Below, one piece after another: positions 56,701 through 64,000 of a stretch of 64,000 bases of DNA. Source of the stretch: Mytilus galloprovincialis. Lineage: Eukaryota; Mollusca; Bivalvia; Mytilida; Mytilidae. Each line of letters starts with the position of its first letter. Positions within the stretch are counted from its first letter, which is position 1. Position numbers and translations under genes: made by a program. The stretch lies in the NCBI RefSeq assembly GCF_965363235.1, contig NC_134838.1, positions 5,213,001-5,277,000 on the forward strand. The letters are read 5' to 3'. The notes under the pieces were generated by a model that saw only the letters and a program-made list of their open reading frames with translations, was not told the origin of the DNA and searched no databases.

Positions 56701-57471
56701 ATAAGTCACATGACCAAAATGGTCAGTCGACCCCTTTAGGAGTTATTGCCCTTTATAGTCAATCTTTAACCATTTTTCATAAATCTAAGTAATCTTTTAC
56801 AAAATCTCCACTGAAACTACTAGGCCACAATCATCTTTGGGGTATCTAGTTTGAAAAATGTGTCCGATGACCTGGCCATTCAACCAAGATGGCCAACACA
56901 GTTAAAAAATAGAACATAGGGGTAAAATGCAGTTTTTGGCTTATAACTATGAAACCAAAGCATCTAGAGCAAATCTGACAAGAAGTTAAATTGTTAATCA
57001 AGTCAATATCTATCTGCCCTGAATTTTTCAGATGAATTGGACAACTGGTTGTTGGGTTGCTGCTCTCCAATTGGTAATTTTGCCGTTTTTGGTTATCTTG
57101 AATACTATTATAGATAGCGATAAACTGTAAACAGCAATAATGTTCAGCAAAGTAAGATCTACAAATAAGTCAACATGACCTAAATGGTCAATTGACCCCT
57201 TAAGGAGTTATTGCCCTTTATAGTCAATTTTTAACAATTTTCATTAATTTGGTAAATTTATGTAAATTTTTACCAAATATAGTTCTCTGTTACTAATGGG
57301 CAAAGTTCATTATAGATATAATTGTAAGAAGCAAAATCGTTCAGTAAAGTAAGAACTTCAAACACATCACCATCACCAAAATACAATTTTGTCATGAATC
57401 CATTTGTGTCCTTTGTTTAATATGCACATAGACCAAGGTGAGCGACACAGGCTCTTTAGAGCCTCTAGTTG
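53722..57471 (+). repeat. ~500-bp tandem array inside a bivalve repeat, about six units
   Basis: The left end has a hairpin (AGCTCACCTGGCCCGAAGGG mirrored by CCAAGTGAGCT) and a CCGTCGTCGTCGTCC run. Units start with CTTTTACAAAAATCTTCTCC at about 53805, 54309, 55291, 55790, 56295 and 56795; spacing is about 500 except where a 476-base element interrupts unit 2. The first five units are very alike; the last is diverged. The right end reads GGCTCTTTAGAGCCTCTAGTT. The short frames inside are on repeat sequence. Confidence 0.9.
54577..55052. mobile_element. 476-bp hAT-like non-autonomous transposon nested in the array
   Basis: Ends are CAGTGATATTGTT and its inverted match AACAATATCACTG, flanked by a 5-bp direct repeat AATCG on both sides (54572-54576 and 55053-55057). 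Removing it restores the array unit exactly. A CAGTG terminus suggests the hAT group; a 5-bp duplication fits only some hAT lineages, so the class is tentative. An 84-codon frame inside shows no clear domain. Confidence 0.85.
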
Positions 57472-58118
57472 AAATTTCTGGGAGACTATATTTGATAAAG
57501 AAAATCTTTTGATAGTAAAAATATTCAATAAATAAATTGACTGGATAAAACATCAATTGGCCCCTTTAACCAGTTCTTGGTGAATGCTCTAGAAAGACTA
57601 ACTTAACCCATTTTTTGCAATTGTGCAATACAGTTTTAATATCATAGTTCATGAATAGATAAGCATTTGTACTGTAGTGTTTAAACTCTGAATAATCATG
57701 ACGACAACAACAAAAACAGGTAACAGATTTCAAAAATCTCAATCTTACTTTTAAAAAAGAATTAAACCCCCTTTTTTAATTCATTTAAAATTCCAGGAAC
57801 TATAGACTTTAAAAAAAAGGACAAATAATGAAAGTGGAAAACACAAACATTTAAACTTACAAGACATAGGTTATCTAATCAAAAGTAAAAGTGACAGGGA
57901 GATAGGCCAGCCATTGGTCACAGATAAATTTTAAGTCATTTTATATCTTTTTAAAAGTTATAAAAGAGGAAGTAATATTTGAAATAAAATATTGCATCAT
58001 ACTATATATTGATTTCTTAAAGTTGGTCATACATGTGGTTTTCTAAAGTGAAAGAAGAAATCCCAAAATAATTAGAATTGAACATATCTGAAAATTGAAG
58101 TGAGGCAATCATAAGAAC
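57472..58118. other. No gene recognised; upstream region of FARSA-2
   Basis: AT-rich sequence without repeats I recognise. It should contain the promoter of the gene starting at 58119. Confidence 0.4.
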
Positions 58119-61100
58119 ATGGCAGACCTACAAGGCAGGTTGTTGTTAGCTCTGCAAGAGAAAAATATTGTCAACTCTGAAGATCTAGCGAGGGAATGGC
58201 AAGAAGATCACCAAAAAATTGTTGGAGCAATCAAAAGTTTACAGACTCTTTATAAGGTAAGATATTTAAGTATACAAATACTTCATTTGAAAGATAATTA
58301 CACAAAGTATAAAAATATATTTCTTAGTGAGATTATTTACCCAAAGTTGCATCATCCATTTATACTTGATATTTTTATCATGACAAGAAAAAGAGTATTT
58401 AACTTGATCAATTATTAACATGAGAGAAATAGAGAGATGAAATTAAAATTAAAATTTAATATAAAAGTGACTGAAATATCTTTTTGTATTGTGATACTTA
58501 ATAAAAAAAATCCACTAGTGTATTTTTTTAACCACTGAACAATTTGAGAATATTTTTAAAAGAATATTTTCCTGTGTATATATGGTGATAAACTATATGT
58601 TGCTATACCAGAATCTGAATCTAAATTATTTCCATTTTTTTTTCTGAAAATCTCTTAAGATAGAAAACTCTATACTAGTATCACTGAATTGCTGTTTTTT
58701 TTCAAAAACATTGCTTGTACCAATCTCATGTTACTTCATATTAAAGTGCAAGTGCAACCAGATATTTCTAATTGTCAATAATTACATAAATTTTAATAAA
58801 CAGGTGAAATCCCAATATCAAATACTGTAAATTTAGAAATTATTGTGAAGTTTTTATTATTGCAAATAATACAACCAGAAGAATATATCGCAAAAATTGG
58901 AACACACATTTATTGTCAATTCTGCAAAAATTGCAATACATAGTGCAATATTTTTGGAATTTACAATAGATTCGATTTCCACTGTTAAGTATATGTAAAA
59001 ATAAAAACTGTTTCCAGTTTTTATTGAAAAAAATAATCATAATGTAAAGCAGGACTTAATTACTGGTATCAAGTTAAAAAAAAAACTTTTAAAAAAAAAC
59101 CGTCTCAATGGGTATATCTTTCTATTCATAGTTTAATATCCAAAAAATGTTAATTGTTAGGTAATATAGCAAGTCGTCAGAATTTGAATTGTATTGATTT
59201 TTATTTAAATGTTCAAACAAAAGATTGAAGCTTTCCTCTTATGTCATGTTTTTAAGAAATTTAAAACTACTAGAGTTCTATTTATAGAACAAAAAATCCA
59301 GGATATTGATTATACATTGTACTTGTCAATAGGCAAATTTTTCTAAATATAAATCCATGCAATATATTTCAAATACAAAGAACTTATGTTCAAGGCATGT
59401 CATTCAATTAAAGTGAATTTAAAACTTTTTAGAAATACTTTATTATTATATAATATAGGGTAATTTTGAAGAAAATATATGACATGTTATAAGTTCTTAA
59501 ACAGAAAATTTGCATTTTTAAAAATATCCTTTTTTTTCATCATTTATATAACAGTTTATTATCCAGCATTTGTATAATTATAATTGGTTATGCGAACTGT
59601 AGAGTATGGCCCCTCATGATTTTAAATTACTGTTTTCTTTAGAAAATTTTAAGGAAAAAGGTATTTCATAGAAGAAAGTTGGAAAATTTAAATACATCTA
59701 CTTTTGTCGCAGAAAGCTCGACTTAGGGATAGCGATCCAGCTGCAGTAGCATTAGCTAACTTTTTTAAATCTTAATATTTTAGAAGGTGGAAGACCTGGA
59801 TTATTCATACTTTGTATAAAGATGCCTCATGTTACAAAGTTTCCGTCAGTCACATGTCCATTGTCCTTGACCTCATTTTCATGGTCAGTGACTACTTGAA
59901 AAAAAAGTGGTAATTTTTGTAAAGTTAATTTCTCTCTTATAATGAGTAATAGGATAACTATATTTGATTATGTGTGTACCTTGCAAGGTCCTCATGCCCG
60001 TCAGACAGTTTTCACTTTACCTCAACCTCATTTCATGGATCAGTGAACAAGATTAAGTTTTGGTGGTCAAGTCCATATCTCAGATACTATAAGCAATAGG
60101 TCGAGTATATTCAGTGTATGGAATGATTTTAAGGTGTACATGTCCAACTGGCTGGTGTCATCTGACCTTGACCTCATTTTCATGGTTCAGTGGTTATAGT
60201 TAAGTTTTTGTGTTTTGGTCTGTTTTTCCTATACTGTATGTAATAGGTTTACTATATTTGATGTATGGAATGATTGTAAGGTGTACATGTCTAGCTGGAA
60301 GGTGTCATCTGACCTTGACCTCATTCTAATGGTTTAGTGGTCAAAGTTAAGTTTTTGAAGTTTGGTCTTTTTTCTAACACTATATGCAAAAGGTCAACTA
60401 TATTTGTTGTATGGAAATATTTTATGATGTGCATGTCAGTCTGGCAGGTTTTGTTTTACCTTGACCTAAATTCACCGTTCATTGCTTAGTGTTAAGTTTT
60501 TTGTGTCTTGGTCTGTTTTTCTTAAACTATAAGCAATAGGTTAACTATATTTGGTGTCTGAAAGAATTGTAAGCTACACATGTCTGGCTGGCATGGTTCA
60601 TCTGACCTTGACCTTTATCTCATGGTTCATTAGTCAATGTTTAGTTTTCTTGGTTAAGTCTTGTTTCTTAGAAACTATAAGCAATAGGTCAACTATACTT
60701 AGTGTATTGAATGATTGTAAGGTGAACAAGTATTTCTTGTTTGGTTCATGACCTTGACCTCATTTTCTTGGATCATGGTAAGTTTATGTGATAGTTGTAG
60801 TAAAGCTTTATATTTAGGACTATCAAATTAAGTTCATATTCTACCAAATTGTGATTAATATTTGTTTAAGGGCATACGATACAGTTACAGGGGGAGGTAA
60901 TGACGTTGCTAACGTAAATTGTTATTATACATGTCTGGCTGGCATGGTTCATCTGACCTTGACCTTTATCTCATGGTTCATTAGTCAATGTTTAGTTTTC
61001 TTGGTTAAGTCTTGTTTCTTAGAAACTATAAGCAATAGGTCAACTATACTTAGTGTATTGAATGATTGTAAGGTGTACAAGTATTTCTTGTTTGGTTTAT

Positions 61101-64000
61101 GACCTTGACCTCATTTTCTTGGATCATGGTAAGTTTATGTGATAGTTGTAGTAAAGCTTTATATATAGGACTATCAAATTAAGTTCATATTCTACCAAAT
61201 TGTGATTAATATTTGTTTAAGGGCATACGATACAGTTACAGGGGGAGGTAATGACTTTGCTAACGTAAATTGTTATTTTCGCGATGTCAAACTATGACTT
61301 ATCGGGAAAAGATTCAGTTTTTGACTGATTTTTGAGCAAATATACAAAATTTCGACCTCATTTTACTAAAAAAGTAGCGCATGAAGGTATATTTTTTATT
61401 ACATATTTGATTTAATCGGGTAAAAAATAGTCTATATGGAAATTTTTATCAAAATGTAAATATGGGATCAAAACTGTATCGTATGCCCTTAAATTATCAA
61501 CTGATGAACAACAAATACACATTCTTGATATAAGAGAACAGTCATCTCTTGAGAAAATTTGCATATTTTGTAGGTAAAAACAATGGCATGCTTTGATTTT
61601 GTATTATTCAAATATACTTCCATTGTTTTACAGTCAATCTTCTTGGCATAGTGTCCCTAGTATAATCATTAGCGATATTTTTAAAGGAAATATAATAAAA
61701 TTGCAGCAAGTGGTTGATGATTGAACATAGTAACATACCCGTAGTCAGGGGACGAACCCCCCTTGAAATCAAATAAGCACTGTTAAAGTCAACGTTTTGT
61801 TCAAATTGTGACTGTTAAGTCGAGTTCATGAGTCCAACGAACCCTCCCCCCCCCCTTTGGAAACTCCTGGCTATGGGCCTGAGTAAGTTGAATAGAATGT
61901 ACAATGTATAAACTTACCCAGATGGGAGATAACTCTTGCTTTATTTGCTGGATAATGAAAATATAAAGACTATGAATAATTAAGTTACTTTTATACTCCT
62001 GTCACTAAGTGAAATAAATAAATTTGTAATCTACAGATAACTAAGGTCCTAGTAAGATGGGGTTAACTCTCAAAACTTTATCTTTTTCTGATACAACCAT
62101 AGAATTTTCTGTCATTGATATATATTTATAAAAAAAATCATGTGTGTCCAGTCACTGTCCACTCTAGCTTTGTCTTTCATTTGAATAAATATTTCAGAAA
62201 CTATTACACATTTTATTATCCTTAGATTTACTTATGAGAGAGTTTAAATTTTTTTTCAGATTATCAATGCAGAACCTATAAATTCAACAAGATGGCAGTT
62301 AACTGAAGAAGGAGATGTTGTAGCTAAGTATGGAAGTCACGAGGCCAGGGTATATAATGCTGTACCACAACAGGGTATCACTAGAGAGGACCTACTGGTA
62401 TGTTATTACACATCTGACAATTATATCAAATAGTTAATATGTAGCTAAGTATGGAAGTCATGAGGCCAGGGTATATAAAGCTGTATCACAACAGGCTATC
62501 ACTAAAGAGCACCTACTGGTATGAAATTGTATTGAAACATTTAACAAATATATCAAATAGTTAAAACATTTATGATGGGGCATGTATGTTTGATATTCAG
62601 CTGCTCACCCCTACCACAAAATGAAAGAAGTAACCTTATGTTATTAGAGTTTATATCTATCATTGAGCACAAGTATTGAATTCAGTCTTATAAGGAAATG
62701 CCATATCGACAGTCATGGGAAGGTCTTAATATTTTTTTTGTAAATCAAAGCTGGTTTTGTTCTTATTTTCTTATTTTGTTAATTGCTTGCACTAAACTTT
62801 GTCAAAAACATGATTCAATTATACATAGTTTCTAACACTGGATGATATTATACATTTTATGAAACTTTACTACAGAAATCTGTTCCTCAGTATGGTGATA
62901 TTGGTTTCAGTAAGGCAATGCAGGAGAAATGGATAGAAATGAATAATCAAAAGGTTTATAGGAAGGTAAGTTTTACTAAAAGAGAGACAAAAGGGACACT
63001 CAAACTAATACATCCAAAATAAATTGACTACACCATGACTAAAAAAGAAAAGTCAAACAGATCAAACCACAGTGCACAAAATACAACATTGAAAACTAAA
63101 GACTGAGTAATATGTAACCCACCAAAAACCAGGAGTTTTCTCAAGTACTCCGAAGGGTTAGAAGATCCTGCTCCCGTTGTGTTGCTCATGTAGATTCAAA
63201 CCTGGTGATAAATCTAATTTGTTAGGTTATATTCAGGCAAAGGGAGTCACAATCTAATTTGTTAGGTTATATTCAGGCAAAGGAAGAAAGGATAAGTGAC
63301 ATACTTCTTCATTGAACTGCTTATTCAAATTATTCAGTTAGAAAAGATAAAAATACATAAATTTCTTGAGTCTACCTTTAATGTCTTTTTTAAAATATTC
63401 AAAGATTACAACCTTGGATACTTAGCATAAATATAAGGCCTTATTACTTTTTTTCGTTAAATAATGAATTAGTAAGTGTACATGAAATGAGAAAATGAAA
63501 AATACCAAATAGAGTTTCCCTTAAAAAGTTTTATTATTGATACATTAATTTGTTTTTGAAGATTGATAGAATAGATGATAAAATACAAAGTATGTTGAAG
63601 AAAGTACAGACAGGAAACATCAATGATCTATCTGATGACCAAAGAACAGAATGTAAGAAGAGAAAGCTCATCAATGAAGGGTAAGTTTATATGTACATCT
63701 CTAATCATATTATCGACACAAATCATTGAAGAAATGTAGTATTACATTAGATATGCTTACAGTTTTACTAATAAAAAATTTAAAAAAAGGCGTTTCTATT
63801 TAAAGTTCTTTCATTCTTAAATTAGGGTCTAGTATTTGGTCCTTTTAGCTCACTTTGCGTCCGGCTTCCGTCGTCCGTCGTCGTTAACTTTTACAAAAAT
63901 CTTCTCCTCTGAAACTACAGGGCCAAATTAAACCAAACTTGGCCACAATCATCATTAGGGTATCTAGTTTAAAAAATGTGTCCAGTGACCCGGCCAATAA
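58119..64000 (+). CDS. Second phenylalanine-tRNA ligase alpha-like gene, 5' part (exons 1-4; continues past window)
   Basis: Exons: 58119-58256, 62260-62397, 62876-62965, 63562-63680; 485 coding bases, all open and phase-matched; exons 2 and 4 have the same lengths (138 and 119) as in FARSA. The protein begins MADLQGRLLLALQEKNIV and has [45 protein letters not shown] and KKRKLINEG, the N-terminal region that binds tRNA in this family. Identity to the neighbouring FARSA is roughly half by eye, so the duplication is old. The catalytic core lies beyond the window, so whether it is a full enzyme or a paralogue with another role cannot be told. The GAAGTG Kozak context is ordinary (AACATGG). Intron 1 (4 kb) holds repeats; exon 2's 3' end is duplicated in intron 2. 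Confidence 0.88.
59640..60790 (+). repeat. Interspersed repeat (CTGACCTTGACCTCATTTTC units), FARSA-2 intron 1
   Basis: Starts near AGAAAGCTCGACTTAGGGAT and contains about eight units of 110-130 bases, each with TGACCTTGACCTCATTTTCA, GTTAAGTTTTTGTGTTTTGG and AAACTATAAGCAATAGG. The plus-strand orientation is opposite to the copy at 14580-15310. Confidence 0.75.
60580..61280 (+). repeat. ~351-bp segmental tandem duplication
   Basis: 60580-60925 and 60931-61276 are nearly identical with an offset of 351. Each copy includes one unit of the preceding repeat and the first ~58 bases of a MITE (TAAGGGCATACGATACAG at 60867 and 61218). The 66- and 83-codon frames here are the same repeat sequence twice. 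Confidence 0.9.
61218..61491. mobile_element. 274-bp MITE with 20-bp terminal inverted repeats
   Basis: TAAGGGCATACGATACAG at the left is exactly inverted at 61472-61491. A 5' fragment of the same element sits at 60867-60925 as part of the 351-bp duplication, so the MITE inserted before that duplication. Confidence 0.85.
61720..61900. repeat. Short low-complexity repeat with a C-rich run
   Basis: CCCGTAGTCAGGGGACGAACC and CCCTCCCCCCCCCC at about 61841-61855, ending CTCCTGGCTATGGGCCTG. It resembles the poly(C) setting at 25360-25412. Confidence 0.5.
62320..62561 (+). repeat. 121-bp tandem duplication of FARSA-2 exon 2 end plus donor
   Basis: 62320-62440 (78 exon bases, GTATGT donor and 43 intron bases) is repeated at 62441-62561 with about ten changes. 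The second copy keeps the exon-like frame and a GTATGA donor. Reading through the first donor meets TAG before the copy, so it is not a coding extension. Confidence 0.9.
63845..64000 (+). repeat. Start of another copy of the 53.7-kb repeat family
   Basis: TTTTAGCTCACTTTGCGTCCGG, then CTTTTACAAAAATCTTCTCC and GGGTATCTAGTTTAAAAAAT as in 53722-53900. It is cut by the window edge and lies in FARSA-2 intron 4. Confidence 0.85.

Noticed and set aside
53722-57471. CRISPR-like array
   Set aside because: Units of ~500 bp with no short spacers, in an animal genome; it is a tandem transposon-derived repeat.

Overview
The window looks like nuclear DNA of a marine bivalve, most likely a mussel close to Mytilus. 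This rests on long AT-rich introns with GT..AG borders, animal-type housekeeping genes, and dense families of short interspersed repeats that I recall from mussel sequence (not checked against a database). No prokaryotic or organellar genes are seen. Genes were rebuilt by hand by joining conserved protein blocks across splice sites with matching phase; every exon set given below keeps frame.

Layout. 1-2.4 kb: a small inverted-repeat element, a fold-back and a tRNA-related SINE cluster. 2.9-16.7 kb (minus strand): two tandem copies of a secreted glycoside hydrolase family 114-like gene. The downstream copy A shows only its first two exons (2954-3835). The upstream copy B is complete in five exons (8415-16698). 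17-23.3 kb: transposon and repeat territory with no host gene recognised. 25.2-34.3 kb (minus): glutaryl-CoA dehydrogenase (GCDH), 11 exons, 437 codons plus stop. 34.5-48.7 kb (plus): cytosolic phenylalanyl-tRNA synthetase alpha subunit (FARSA), 12 exons, about 499 residues. GCDH and FARSA are head to head with start codons about 250 bp apart. 49-57.5 kb: Penelope-like retroelement remains and a roughly 500-bp tandem array. 58.1-64 kb (plus): the first four exons of a second, diverged FARSA paralogue that runs off the window.

The most unusual theme is repeated tandem duplication of exon borders. GCDH exon 6 has its 3' end plus 5' splice site amplified to nine copies of 78 bp. FARSA exon 7 has its 3' end plus donor in six copies. 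FARSA-2 exon 2 has its 3' end plus donor in two copies. GH114-B exon 3 has its 5' part plus acceptor in two copies. In each donor case, reading past the first donor meets a stop, so the proximal donor should be used and the extra copies are decoy splice sites. On the opposite strand the GCDH array makes a 271-codon open frame that I regard as spurious.

GCDH (mitochondrial lysine/tryptophan breakdown) and FARSA (cytosolic translation) are linked only by their shared promoter region. The GH114-like genes encode secreted proteins, possibly digestive or defensive enzymes against galactosamine-containing polysaccharides; this is inference from the family.
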